A program made the translations under genes and the position numbers. Below the pieces are notes generated by a model that saw only the letters and a program-made list of their open reading frames with translations, had not been told where the DNA came from and did not search any database. From NCBI GenBank assembly GCA_017656255.1, contig JACDOE010000002.1:130033-194032 (forward strand): a DNA stretch of 64,000 nt, given 5' to 3'. How positions within the stretch are numbered: the first letter of the stretch is position 1; every line of letters starts with the position of its first letter. Below are positions 1 to 8,629 of the stretch, one piece after another. Origin of the DNA: Bacillaceae bacterium. GTDB lineage: Bacteria; Bacillota; Bacilli; JACDOE01.

Positions 1-1
1 C

Positions 2-181
2 TGCCGTGAAATCCCGACGGATAAAACCGTTGTGATGCAATGTCGTTCAGGAGCCCGTTCCGCCATTGCGACCAGTATCATGCAGGCCAATGGAATCAAA
101 AATGTGGTGAATCTCGCTGGAGGCATTGATGAATGGAAGAAACAGGGGCTTCCGGTTGAAGGGGGAAATGTAGCGGTATAA
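2..181 (+). CDS. Rhodanese domain protein, 3' end only
   Basis: The reading frame is open from the window edge to TAA at 179-181, giving the last 59 residues of a protein. It contains the rhodanese active-site loop CRSGAR (catalytic Cys about residue 14 of the visible part) and the typical end of the fold, with the motif NLAGGIDEWKKQGLPVE. Rhodaneses move sulfane sulfur to thiol or cyanide acceptors through a cysteine persulfide. Because the start is outside the window, it may be a single-domain rhodanese or the C-terminal part of a fusion, for example to a metallo-beta-lactamase-fold persulfide dioxygenase. A hairpin terminator follows directly. Confidence 0.85.
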   Translation, partial: CREIPTDKTVVMQCRSGARSAIATSIMQANGIKNVVNLAGGIDEWKKQGLPVEGGNVAV

Positions 182-201
182 AACAGGTACAGGTATCATG
201 T

Positions 202-238
202 AACAGCTTTCTTCTTGTAAAGGAGAAAGCTGTTTTTT
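202..238 (+). terminator. Intrinsic terminator behind rhodanese gene
   Basis: An 11-bp inverted repeat (AACAGCTTTCT / AGAAAGCTGTT) with an 11-nt loop is followed by a T-run. It ends the rhodanese transcript. Confidence 0.85.
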
Positions 239-365
239 AGTGTAAGAATTGAAATAATCCGCTGTCCAAAATCCGAACTCCGTCATCTAACCTCTGATCT
301 CCGTCATAACTGGTATAATAGCATTAATACAGAAAAATGAACCGGCACATGGGAGAGAAAGTAAA

Positions 366-629
366 ATGGATTCTATTTTTCTGATTTTAATTGTTCTCAA
401 TTTGATCGGATTTTTAAATATGGGATGGGACAAGCGACAGGCCAAAAAAGGAAACTGGCGAACCCCCGAATCACGATTTTTTCTTTTGGCTGTTTTCGGA
501 GCAGCATTAGGCATTTACATCGGGATGAACGTGTTCCGACACAAAACACGGCATCGTTCTTTTCGGATCATCATGCCGGCATTGATTGTGGTTCATATGT
601 TGATACTTTATTTTCTGGTTGAGGTATAA
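366..629 (+). CDS. DUF1294 membrane protein
   Basis: An 87-residue protein with a hydrophobic N-terminus, the motif MGWDKRQAKKGNWRTPE around residues 19-36, a hydrophobic glycine-rich helix, and GMNVFRHKTRHRSF around residues 53-66. The conserved DK...R.PE and FRHKT signatures identify the DUF1294 family, small integral membrane proteins of unknown function. About three membrane segments are visible. The ATG is preceded by GGGAGAG at normal distance. It stands alone between a terminator and a convergent symporter gene. Confidence 0.85.
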   Translation: MDSIFLILIVLNLIGFLNMGWDKRQAKKGNWRTPESRFFLLAVFGAALGIYIGMNVFRHKTRHRSFRIIMPALIVVHMLILYFLVEV

Positions 630-716
630 ATCATAACTCCACTCCAAACAGCGGAAGCGGATTCATTTATGCACCGAAAAGTTTCTCCATTGACCGAACT
701 AAACGCCTCCTAATGG

Positions 717-2051
717 TCACGAAGACTTCTCCTCCATCATCCGATTCATCACCACGCAGGCCGTGAGATCACCGGTCACATTGATGGCAGTACGGCTCAT
801 ATCCAGCAGGCGATCTACACCCAGAATCAGGGCGATGCCTGCTGCCGGGATCCCGACACTGTTCAAAATCGTGGCCAGGATGACGATCCCGACCCCCGGT
901 GTGGCGGGCGTCCCGATGGATGCGCCGACGGCGGTAACCACAATCAACAGGAGTGCGGACAAACTCAGCTCAACATCAAACACCTGAGCGAGAAAGACAG
1001 CCGCCACGCCCTGGTATAGAGCCGTCCCATCCATGTTAATCGTTGCTCCCAGCGGGATGATGAACTGGGAAACGGACGGCTTCACATTTAAATTATCTTC
1101 CGCTGTTTTTATCGATAAAGGCATGACCGCAGCCGAACTGGAAGTAGAAAAAGCGAGTAACATCACCTCCCGGATCCGGCCGACAAAAGAAAAGGGAGAG
1201 GTACGCGCCAACAACAGGACAAGCAGCATATAAACTGCAAACATCAACAGCAGGCCGCCGATCACAGTTCCTACATAAACAGCCATTCCCAGAAGAACCT
1301 CAATTCCTACCTTGATTGTCGTCTGGGCAATCAGTCCGAATACAGCAAGCGGTGCCAAAAGCATCGCCCAGCGCACAATCGTCATCGCCACCTGCTGGAT
1401 GGAACTGAGAAAATTGAGTAACGGCTGGGCCTGCTTGACCGGCATCGTGACCAGCGCCAGGCCGAAAATAACGGCAAACAGGACGATCTGAAGCATCTGG
1501 CCTTCTGCCATGGCTCCCAGGGGGTTTTCCGGAAGAAGATTCACAATGTAGCCGGGCAAGTCCCCGATATCACCCGGAACCACCTCCGGATCTCCTGCAT
1601 AATCAGCACGATCCGTTGAGGTGTTATCATTAAAGGATTTATCGATAAAGTGGCCGGGTTGAATAATCAGAGCGGCACTGATTCCGATGGTGATGGCGGT
1701 TGTTCCGGTCAACAGGAAAAACAGGACAACACGCAGCCCCAGTTTTTTCAATTGCTGCAGACTTTCCGCCGAAGCGAGACCGGTGACGATGGAAGCAAAT
1801 ACGAGGGGGACCACAATCATCTGGATCAGGCCCAGAAAAATTTGTCCGGGTAACGCCACCCAGTTCCCGATCATGGCCGAGATCTCCTGGTTCACCCATC
1901 CGGTATCCGGTGACAGAACCAGCCCTATCACCAGCCCGAGGAGCATCCCGATCAACACCTGTAGCCACAGGCGGTTACGGGTCAGTTGCTGCAAATTCTG
2001 GCTCAACAGTTTTAAAGAGCGGGGTGTCAGCAGTTCCAGCGGATTATTCAC
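717..2051 (-). CDS. Dicarboxylate/amino acid:cation symporter (DAACS family)
   Basis: About 444 residues, hydrophobic throughout, with the DAACS/GltT hallmarks near the C-terminus: the serine-rich stretch STSSSAAVMPLS, then NMDGTALYQG, GTPATPG and the final DRLLDMSRTAINVTGD. These form the re-entrant loops that bind substrate and Na+/H+. The protein imports glutamate, aspartate or C4-dicarboxylates across the cytoplasmic membrane; the substrate cannot be read from sequence alone. I chose the GTG at 2051 because AAAGAGGG lies at the correct distance, although the frame is open for 19 more codons upstream. It is monocistronic and converges with the DUF1294 gene. Confidence 0.9.
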   Translation of the reverse strand: MNNPLELLTPRSLKLLSQNLQQLTRNRLWLQVLIGMLLGLVIGLVLSPDTGWVNQEISAMIGNWVALPGQIFLGLIQMIVVPLVFASIVTGLASAESLQQLKKLGLRVVLFFLLTGTTAITIGISAALIIQPGHFIDKSFNDNTSTDRADYAGDPEVVPGDIGDLPGYIVNLLPENPLGAMAEGQMLQIVLFAVIFGLALVTMPVKQAQPLLNFLSSIQQVAMTIVRWAMLLAPLAVFGLIAQTTIKVGIEVLLGMAVYVGTVIGGLLLMFAVYMLLVLLLARTSPFSFVGRIREVMLLAFSTSSSAAVMPLSIKTAEDNLNVKPSVSQFIIPLGATINMDGTALYQGVAAVFLAQVFDVELSLSALLLIVVTAVGASIGTPATPGVGIVILATILNSVGIPAAGIALILGVDRLLDMSRTAINVTGDLTACVVMNRMMEEKSS

Positions 2052-2156
2052 GGTTTTCCCTCTTTCTGTGCAAGGTATTATATCCATTATTATAAAGGAA
2101 AAGACCATACCCTGACATGCTGGTTTTCACAGATCGACAGCCAGGGCTGGTCCGGT

Positions 2157-3098
2157 TTATTCATACAGGGGGCTGACATCGATAATTTTCCACTCATCCT
2201 CATGCTTGACCAGATAGACGTCCTGCTTTTGCCCGACATGATTTTCGTCACCGGGATTAATCCGGATCTGTATCTTGTAGACATTGTCAAATCCCAGGTA
2301 GTTTCCTTCCGGATAGGGAATAGCCCAGCTGATACTTTTGATTTGCTCGCTGGCAGGGAGACGATCCCGGGGAAATGAGTTTTGCACGTCCGGGTGAATG
2401 TAAGAAGACATCTGGTTGGGTTCATCCATGTAAAAAAACGTAGCTCTGTGTTGCATCTTTCGTAATGATCGATCCGGTTTGGACTGAATGAAATCATAAA
2501 TCACCTGGCGGAACTGATTCCGAGGGTCTATGGTTTTGATTAATACGGGATCACTCGATCCGGGCTGATAAAAATTCAGTTCAACTGAAGAGAGGTTCAG
2601 GTGGCTCACAGGAACACGGCCATAATAAGCGAAATATCCATAGTTATTGTTATTTGAGCCGATTTGGGCGCCACTGCCCGCGATCCATCCACTTGCAAGA
2701 CGCATGGTGATATCAAATTTCCTGAACAACTCATGATCTCCCATAAAAATCCCGCTTACTTCGACTCTGGCCTCATCAAACTGATGCGGAAGGGAAAAAA
2801 GGTGGTCGATTCTGGCGAATGTTACAACCAGTGAATGGGGGATATATTTACTCATTTTAAAATACCAGGGTGTATTGTCGAAATCTAAAGTCACCTCGTC
2901 CGTAAACCGCTCAACGCGAATTTCATGCAGTACAAACTGGACGGGTTGACCTGTGTCGGGATCCTCCAGAGTGACTGTCTCATTGATGGGGATCGATTGA
3001 TATTCCAGACGGTGCTGGAAGGCGAGCATCATCAGACCGGCCGGAACCAGAACAAGGAGAAGTGCCATCCATTTCTTTCTGATTCGGGGAAACCTCAT
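2157..3098 (-). CDS. Membrane-anchored extracellular protein of unknown function
   Basis: A 313-residue protein I do not recognise. It has a basic N-terminus (RIRKKW) followed by a single hydrophobic segment at about residues 10-26, so it is probably anchored with the rest outside. The body is beta-rich. A region near residues 140-160 is Gly/Asn/Tyr-rich (GSNNNNYGYFAYYG). The end (VGQKQDVYLVKHEDEWKIIDVSPLYE) resembles the last strands of NTF2/DUF4878-type lipoprotein domains, which commonly finish with a W-K-I-x-D pattern; that is inference. It lies on the same strand as and upstream of the symporter, with about 100 bp between them. Confidence 0.6.
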   Translation of the reverse strand: MRFPRIRKKWMALLLVLVPAGLMMLAFQHRLEYQSIPINETVTLEDPDTGQPVQFVLHEIRVERFTDEVTLDFDNTPWYFKMSKYIPHSLVVTFARIDHLFSLPHQFDEARVEVSGIFMGDHELFRKFDITMRLASGWIAGSGAQIGSNNNNYGYFAYYGRVPVSHLNLSSVELNFYQPGSSDPVLIKTIDPRNQFRQVIYDFIQSKPDRSLRKMQHRATFFYMDEPNQMSSYIHPDVQNSFPRDRLPASEQIKSISWAIPYPEGNYLGFDNVYKIQIRINPGDENHVGQKQDVYLVKHEDEWKIIDVSPLYE

Positions 3099-3185
3099 GG
3101 AAAAATCCTTTAACTGTGTTTGATTTATTTAATAATTACGTTGTGTGACTGTGAAAAGTTTCATATAATTCATAAAATATGAGCG

Positions 3186-3215
3186 TTGACGGGCATGGGC
3201 ATATCCGTTTATGAT
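3186..3215 (+). promoter_or_regulatory. Sigma-A-like promoter of trpB
   Basis: TTGACG (3186-3191) and TATGAT (3210-3215) are separated by 18 nt and lie just upstream of the trpB ribosome site. No T-box or TRAP-type leader is visible, so tryptophan control is not evident here. Confidence 0.55.
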
Positions 3216-3259
3216 TATAGTATTATCGTTGAGACTAGATTAGGGGAGGAATGGTTGAG

Positions 3260-4426
3260 ATGAGCAAAGTGAAAGTGGAGGAAGGTTATTTCGGGCAATT
3301 TGGGGGAAGTTTTGTTCCGCCTGAATTGCAGGAAGTGCTGGATTATCTGTCGGAGCAATTCTACAAGTATAAGGATGACCCGGCGTTTATTGAGGAGTTT
3401 AAATTTTATCTTAAGGAATATGTCGGCCGGGAAAACCCACTGACGTATGCTAATCGGATGACGAAGGAACTGGGCGGTGCCCGGATTTATCTGAAACGGG
3501 AAGATCTGAACCATACCGGAGCCCACAAAATCAACAATGCGATCGGTCAGATATTGTTGGCCAAGCGGATGGGAGCGAAGCGAATCATTGCCGAGACCGG
3601 TGCGGGTCAGCATGGTGTGGCGACGGCAACGGCCTGTGCGATGTTTGATATGGATTGCACCATTTACATGGGTGCTGAAGATACGAAGAGACAGGCCCTG
3701 AATGTGTTCCGGATGGAACTTCTCGGGGCGAAAGTCGTCCCGGTGACCAAAGGCCAGGGACGCCTGAAGGATGCCGTTGATGTCGCGCTGGAGGACCTGG
3801 TGGAAAATTATCAGAACACATTTTATCTGCTGGGGTCGGCTGTCGGACCGCATCCCTTTCCAACCATGGTCAAACATTTTCAATCGGTGATCAGTGAAGA
3901 GTCGAAGCGTCAGATCATGGAGAAAGAAGGACGGCTGCCGGATGCGGTTATAGCCTGTGCCGGCGGAGGAAGTAACGCCATCGGCGCATTTGCCCATTAC
4001 ATCGAAGAAGAGTCGGTTCGCCTGATCGGGGTTGAACCTGAAAAAGCCGCTACCCTGACAAAAGGGGTGCCGGCTGTCTTACACGGGTTCAAGTGCCTCG
4101 TATTGCTGGACGAGGAAGGAAATCCGCAGCCGACTTATTCCATTGCGGCTGGTCTGGATTATCCGGGTATCGGTCCGGAACACAGTTATCTGAAAGAATC
4201 AGGCCGTGCCGAATACGTGACAGTAACCAATGAAGAAGTCCTGGAAGCATTCCAGTTCTTGTCCCGTACCGAAGGGATTATCCCCGCTCTTGAGAGTGCC
4301 CATGCGGTGGCTCACGCCATGAAACTGGCTCCGACCATGGATCCGGACCAGATTCTAGTGATCAATCTCTCCGGACGGGGTGACAAAGACGTTCAGCAGG
4401 TTTTTGAGATGTTAAAAGAAAACTAA
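3260..4426 (+). CDS. trpB: Tryptophan synthase beta chain
   Basis: A 388-residue PLP enzyme that joins indole and serine to make tryptophan. The PLP lysine is in [10 protein letters not shown], the catalytic glutamate in AETGAGQHG, the phosphate-binding glycine loop in [10 protein letters not shown], and the C-terminus contains the usual LSGRGDKD. All beta-chain hallmarks are intact and the length is normal. GGGGAGG at 3243-3249 is too close to the upstream ATG (3251) and better fits the ATG at 3260. No trpA, trpC or trpF flanks it: it stands between its own promoter and a terminator, so it is an orphan copy or the trp genes are scattered. Confidence 0.95.
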   Translation: MSKVKVEEGYFGQFGGSFVPPELQEVLDYLSEQFYKYKDDPAFIEEFKFYLKEYVGRENPLTYANRMTKELGGARIYLKREDLNHTGAHKINNAIGQILLAKRMGAKRIIAETGAGQHGVATATACAMFDMDCTIYMGAEDTKRQALNVFRMELLGAKVVPVTKGQGRLKDAVDVALEDLVENYQNTFYLLGSAVGPHPFPTMVKHFQSVISEESKRQIMEKEGRLPDAVIACAGGGSNAIGAFAHYIEEESVRLIGVEPEKAATLTKGVPAVLHGFKCLVLLDEEGNPQPTYSIAAGLDYPGIGPEHSYLKESGRAEYVTVTNEEVLEAFQFLSRTEGIIPALESAHAVAHAMKLAPTMDPDQILVINLSGRGDKDVQQVFEMLKEN

Positions 4427-4449
4427 TAATTGAATGAACAGGAATACGG

Positions 4450-4477
4450 AAATCCCCACGTGACGTGGGGATTTTTT
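4450..4477 (+). terminator. Intrinsic terminator of trpB
   Basis: An 11-bp GC-rich stem (AAATCCCCACG / CGTGGGGATTT) with a 3-nt loop is followed by T6. Confidence 0.9.
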
Positions 4478-4517
4478 GCACTGGATGGGGACTGTCACGC
4501 AGGCCCCTCTAGTTTTA

Positions 4518-5048
4518 TCATCTTCGTGGAATACAAATTTTCTGGCCAATCAAAAGTGCCTGTGGATTGATACCGGGATTGGCGCGGATAAGCGCACGGA
4601 CGGAGATGTTGAAGCGCCGTGCTATGGCATAAAAGGTATCGCCCCGTCTTACGGTGTAGGTGATGGAACCTTCCGGGCAGGTAACGGGCGGTGTGGCCAG
4701 AGGGATACATATGACCTGTCCCGGCATAAGCTGATAGGGATTGATTGCCGGATTGGCCTCAATCAAATCATCAACGGAAACATTAAAGAAACGAGCAATG
4801 GCATACAGGGTATCACCCGGTCTGATCGTATAATAATTTCCTTCCGGGCAGGCCGGATAAATCGGTTGCCTGGGAATGCAGATGCGCTGACCGGGTTGAA
4901 GGAACTGTGGATTGACAAACGGGTTGGCAGAGATAATGGCAGGAACCGATGTTCCAAAACGCCGGGCCAGTCCGTAAATGGTATCTCCGGGCCTGATCAC
5001 ATAGGGGCGTGTATTGGGTGGGCATGGTTGACGATAAAAAGATGGCAT
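4518..5048 (-). CDS. Protein with three LysM repeats
   Basis: A 176-residue protein that is almost entirely three LysM modules, at about residues 15-60, 72-116 and 128-172. Each has the R-x-GDT-x-Y-x-x-A-R-x-F core and ends in a G-Q-x-I-C-I-P strand. The modules bind peptidoglycan or chitin-like glycan. There is no signal peptide and no catalytic domain, which is typical of spore-coat or cortex-associated LysM proteins in Bacilli; in a sporulating organism that is the likeliest role, but it is inference. Cysteines bracket each repeat (CPxG at the linkers, CIP at the ends) and could form disulfides. The ATG is preceded by AAAGGAG; an in-frame GTG four codons earlier overlaps that site and is unlikely. 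Confidence 0.85.
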   Translation of the reverse strand: MPSFYRQPCPPNTRPYVIRPGDTIYGLARRFGTSVPAIISANPFVNPQFLQPGQRICIPRQPIYPACPEGNYYTIRPGDTLYAIARFFNVSVDDLIEANPAINPYQLMPGQVICIPLATPPVTCPEGSITYTVRRGDTFYAIARRFNISVRALIRANPGINPQALLIGQKICIPRR

Positions 5049-5234
5049 TCCGATGATCACTCCTTTTCTGAAGATAGTACATCTGTATGCATATCTCGGG
5101 GAAATGGGTCACCATCAGGGTTAGAAATAGGCATTTGTGTGAGGGGAATCGGTCTAGCAGGATTTTACATGTGTGCTGTTAAATATTATAAGGAGTCGTA
5201 AAGATATCACAGAATGTGTTCGGAGGGAGTCAAC

Positions 5235-5741
5235 TTGAAGCTCGTGCTATATATACCCTATTTGTTCTGGATTTTATTAACACTGATTTTGATACGGGGA
5301 GGTTTTATCGGACATCCGCCCTCTTTTATTGTTTATATCGGTGTTTCCTTCATCGTGGCATTAACACTTGAACTTTATAGAAATCGTACATGGGGAGTCG
5401 GACCCGAAATGAAGAGCAGAAGGTGGGCAGCCTATTTTATCAGTAATATTGTGATGGGTATTCCCCTGTTTGAAATAATATTGGTTGATTTGGTTGTAAT
5501 TGCAGTAAATCCAGTTACTATAATGTCTTCCGGATCAGTTCAGGAAATGACGGTCATCACCCAGACAGCGTGGGCAGGTTATCTGGCGGTCTGGTTTGCT
5601 GTTAACGCAGCAATTCTGCGAATTCATAATTTAAAAAAGATGGTATTACTGCTGGTCAGTCCAATCATCATGTTGGGTGCCTCCCGAGTGATTCACTCGG
5701 CGATCTTCTGGATCGTCACGATGTCATCAGCAACCGGATAA
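5235..5741 (+). CDS. Polytopic membrane protein of unknown function
   Basis: A 168-residue hydrophobic protein with about five predicted membrane segments: an N-terminal pair, one at about residues 65-95, one around 110-130 and one at the C-terminus. No family motif was recognised. A cytoplasmic-looking loop contains RNRTWGVGPEMKSRRW. I chose TTG at 5235 because GGAGGG lies about seven bases upstream; the frame is open to an ATG at 5214 that lacks a ribosome site. It is divergent from the LysM gene. Confidence 0.6.
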   Translation: MKLVLYIPYLFWILLTLILIRGGFIGHPPSFIVYIGVSFIVALTLELYRNRTWGVGPEMKSRRWAAYFISNIVMGIPLFEIILVDLVVIAVNPVTIMSSGSVQEMTVITQTAWAGYLAVWFAVNAAILRIHNLKKMVLLLVSPIIMLGASRVIHSAIFWIVTMSSATG

Positions 5742-5834
5742 AGACATTTCTTGCAGCCAAAGCGTCAAAACGATAACATAATATATATAACCATACAAAA
5801 AGTTTGATAAATCCAATGGAGGTGTGAGCGAACC

Positions 5835-6398
5835 GTGTATGATGTGATCATTGTTGGAGCAGGTCCGACCGGGGCAAGTGCGGCTTTGTTTACAGCCAAA
5901 GCAGGGAAAAAGACATTGCTTTTGGACAGCGACCAGAGCATTACTAAAAAAGCCTGGATTGAAAATCATTATGGTGTCATGGAAATCACCGGGCCTGATC
6001 TGGTGGACATCGGACAGAAACAGGCGCAAAAATTCGGGGCGGAACTGGTTCAGGAAAAAGTGACCGATATCGAAAAAAACGGGGATGGCTTTGACGTCAA
6101 AACTGAAAGTAAACAATATCAGGGGAAACATGTGATCCTGGCAACTGGACTGTCTATCGAACTGGCGGAAAAAATCGGGCTGGAAATCAAACCGGGCACT
6201 GAACCTCGTATCAAACAAATCGTAGCAGTCGACCAGAATGGAAAAACCAGTGTGGATGGCATCTGGGCTGCAGGAACCGTTGCCGGTACCAGTGTACATA
6301 CAATCATTACAGCCGGTGACGGTGCACGGGTGGCCATTAACATCATCAGTGAACTGAATGGTGAACGTTACGTCGACCACGATGTGCTAAAAGGATAA
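5835..6398 (+). CDS. Short thioredoxin-reductase-like FAD protein
   Basis: A 187-residue flavoprotein. The N-terminus is a clear Rossmann FAD-binding site (DVIIVGAGPTGASAALFTAKAG, with the acidic residue at the end of strand 2 in LLLDSD). The C-terminus has the second FAD motif, DGIWAAGTVAG, followed by a helix like that of thioredoxin reductases (HTIITAGDGARVAINI). The central NADPH domain and redox CxxC of true thioredoxin reductases (about 310 residues) are missing, so this is the FAD half only. Similar short proteins occur in Bacilli, so it may be a natural minimal form rather than a deletion. The start is GTG with GGAGGTG upstream. Confidence 0.8.
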   Translation: MYDVIIVGAGPTGASAALFTAKAGKKTLLLDSDQSITKKAWIENHYGVMEITGPDLVDIGQKQAQKFGAELVQEKVTDIEKNGDGFDVKTESKQYQGKHVILATGLSIELAEKIGLEIKPGTEPRIKQIVAVDQNGKTSVDGIWAAGTVAGTSVHTIITAGDGARVAINIISELNGERYVDHDVLKG

Positions 6399-6404
6399 AA
6401 CATG

Positions 6405-6446
6405 AAAAGCTTAGCCCCTTTTTGACAGAGAGGCTAAGCTTTTTTG
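6405..6446 (+). terminator. Terminator between convergent genes
   Basis: A 12-bp inverted repeat (AAAAGCTTAGCC / GGCTAAGCTTTT) is followed by T-rich sequence. It lies between the flavoprotein gene and the convergent chemoreceptor gene and may serve both. Confidence 0.8.
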
Positions 6447-6451
6447 TTTCA

Positions 6452-8185
6452 TTACAGTTTATGATACAATTCGTCCAGCAATCCGATAACTTCTTGTGAA
6501 TACCGTTCCAGCTCGGGGAAAAGGGCGTCTGCATCTTCCAGACGTCCTTCCTTGATGGACGTAAAGATTTTTTTGGCCGTATCATGAATGTGTTTGTGGG
6601 GCTCCTCCAGCTTTTGAAACGCATCGATTCCGGCGATCCGGGAGTTGGTGCGTGCCTGATCATACCAGCGGCCCAGGCGGCACTGATGATGGTCTGTAAT
6701 CTGTTTTTCATCCATCTGATGATATCCGAGGTAATTATTGTAGAGCCACCATTTCCATAAAATGTGCCCTGTTTTCACGATACGAATCATTTGCTTGTCC
6801 TTGATATGGGTCATCAGGCCGATCACATTTTTTCGCAGTTCGTCGATCTGGACACTGGCATTGTATATTTCGTTTCCTGTATCGTGGGAAGAATTCTTGA
6901 TTTCTTCCATATGGTTGAGCACCTGTGCGATCCGTTCTGTAATTTCCCTGGTGCTGGCGGATTGTTGCTGGGCAATTGCGGCAATATTACTGGTGGCTCC
7001 ACCGATCACTTCGATTTGTTTGACAATGTTGTCGAGGCGTTCAATGGATTCCCTGGCATTATCAACCCAGTGATTAATCTGGTTCCCCATGTTTCCGACA
7101 GTTTGCCCGACGGTATTGGCTTCGCTTTGAACTTCCGTAATCGTATTGGTGATATTACCGACAGATTGGCGGGTTTGTTCGGCCAGTTTTCTAACTTCTT
7201 CGGCTACAACAGCAAAGCCGCGTCCCTGTTCTCCGGCCCGGGCTGCTTCAATTGAGGCATTTAACGCCAGCAAATTCGTCTGTTCCGCTACATCCTTGAT
7301 AAATTCGACGACATCGGTAATGTCCTGAATCTTATTGACCAGATCATTGATCTTTGTATTAATATCCGTAAAATCATTGGCCATGGATAAAAATCCGTTG
7401 AGAGATTCATTGATAACCGCCTGTCCTTCATTGGCATTTTTGGAGGTTTCTTCTGTGTTTTCCGCTACTTGCATCGCGTTTTCTGCCACTTCCTGTACCG
7501 AAGCAGAAAGTTGTTCGGAGGCGGCACTCACACCGGATGCTTCATCCACGGTTTTGTCTACTTTATCAAGAAGCTCCTTTACTTTATCAATTTCGACAAC
7601 CGCTTCCATAATGGCACTGACACTGTCTACCACTTTAAAATCCATGTCGGACTGATAAGATTCAAGTACAATCTGGGAATCGAGAGAAAGAACCCGGAGT
7701 AAAGATAAAAGCTTGTCCGACAATGAACGGGGGTTATTTTTGTATGTGTTGACTAAAGCGGGAACCAGGTATTCATACAATCTCATGTAGGATCCCGTGT
7801 ACCATTCGGGTGTCAATTGAATTTTACTGTGGACATCCCCGATTTTTTCCCGGTTGGCTATGTATGTCTCATTAATTTCAATATCGGAAATTGAATTGAG
7901 ATACTGGTTGAATGTTCTGGAAAGACGGTCGATATTGCTGTGCTGGTTAATGGTGGCCATCAGTTGATCAAATTGACCCAGCATTTCGTAATGCCGTTCG
8001 GTGATTTTTTCACTGCATTGCTCAATGATGGGACGGATTTCGCGAACGTTGTCCAGATCCTGTTGATTTAACTGCAAAAATTTCAGTTTGTCCTGTAATC
8101 TGGGAACGTCAGTGATGTCGCTGTCTTCAATGGGTTTAATGCGCGAAACATCAATTTTTTTTGAGGTGAAGATGGTGCTTAACAT
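6452..8185 (-). CDS. Globin-coupled soluble chemoreceptor with C-terminal CZB domain
   Basis: A 577-residue three-part sensor. Residues about 20-185 are a HemAT-like protoglobin: the stretch [16 protein letters not shown] carries the expected proximal haem histidine and the PxWY motif. Residues about 210-450 are a methyl-accepting signalling hairpin whose tip ([19 protein letters not shown], about residue 300) is canonical. Residues about 465-577 match the CZB zinc-binding domain, with H in [19 protein letters not shown] around residue 498 and a later PHKHIHD helix. No membrane segment or HAMP domain is present, so the receptor is cytoplasmic. It would sense O2/NO/CO by haem and zinc or oxidants by CZB, signalling to CheA. 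HemAT itself lacks CZB. Confidence 0.9.
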   Translation of the reverse strand: MLSTIFTSKKIDVSRIKPIEDSDITDVPRLQDKLKFLQLNQQDLDNVREIRPIIEQCSEKITERHYEMLGQFDQLMATINQHSNIDRLSRTFNQYLNSISDIEINETYIANREKIGDVHSKIQLTPEWYTGSYMRLYEYLVPALVNTYKNNPRSLSDKLLSLLRVLSLDSQIVLESYQSDMDFKVVDSVSAIMEAVVEIDKVKELLDKVDKTVDEASGVSAASEQLSASVQEVAENAMQVAENTEETSKNANEGQAVINESLNGFLSMANDFTDINTKINDLVNKIQDITDVVEFIKDVAEQTNLLALNASIEAARAGEQGRGFAVVAEEVRKLAEQTRQSVGNITNTITEVQSEANTVGQTVGNMGNQINHWVDNARESIERLDNIVKQIEVIGGATSNIAAIAQQQSASTREITERIAQVLNHMEEIKNSSHDTGNEIYNASVQIDELRKNVIGLMTHIKDKQMIRIVKTGHILWKWWLYNNYLGYHQMDEKQITDHHQCRLGRWYDQARTNSRIAGIDAFQKLEEPHKHIHDTAKKIFTSIKEGRLEDADALFPELERYSQEVIGLLDELYHKL

Positions 8186-8200
8186 AGGAATACCTCCCCC

Positions 8201-8234
8201 TGATTAAAAATAAAACCGACCTCCTTCAGGCCGG
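8201..8234 (-). terminator. Hairpin with U-run in the chemoreceptor leader
   Basis: On the minus strand CCGGCCT, a GAAGG loop and AGGTCGG (8216-8234; one G-U pair) are followed by TTTTATTTTTAAT, just before the GGGGGAGG ribosome site of the chemoreceptor. This has the form of an intrinsic attenuator. An upstream AGGCC (around 8275) could pair with GGCCT as an antiterminator. No known riboswitch class was recognised. Confidence 0.4.
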
Positions 8235-8629
8235 TGGGTGACTTGAGCCGGACAGATCTTTGAAAAGCTGATCAGGCCTTTTATACAAGCTATCTTTATC
8301 ATGACTGTCTATTTTGACCGTATAGGGGTTTTCCCCTATGTTCCAAGTATAATGTAGAAATTTGTCAAAATCAATAGAACAATCAAGAATAATTTAGAAT
8401 TTTTGAAAAAATGAAAGTTGTTTTCTCAGGAACAGGAAAGCCCGCTGCTCCCTCAGCCCGTGTACCTGGTATTACCATATGATAAAATAATAGGGCCTGA
8501 CAGCCTAGACCGAGTGATTTAAGGAATTTGGGCTGTTTTTCTGAGGGGAAACAAAATCTTAACCGTTGCAGAATGGTTGAGGTAAGCTCAGAATAGAGTA
8601 GAGAAAATGGTTTTCAGAGAGGTGCCGGT
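8235..8629. other. Intergenic region between divergent genes
   Basis: AT-rich sequence between the chemoreceptor (minus) and the BtuF-like gene (plus). Apart from the possible leader hairpin described separately, I see no open reading frame, RNA gene or recognisable operator. A short palindrome, AGGGGTTTTCCCCT, lies at 8324-8337. No B12-box was found, so a cobalamin riboswitch is not supported. Confidence 0.5.

Noticed and set aside
3099-3259. T-box or TRAP leader before trpB
   Set aside because: No T-box sequence, specifier stem or (G/U)AG repeat series is present.
3215-3997. 260-codon frame antisense to trpB
   Set aside because: It lies wholly opposite a conserved gene, has no ribosome site and no family features.
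8400-8629. Cobalamin riboswitch before the BtuF-like gene
   Set aside because: No B12 box or matching core helices could be seen.
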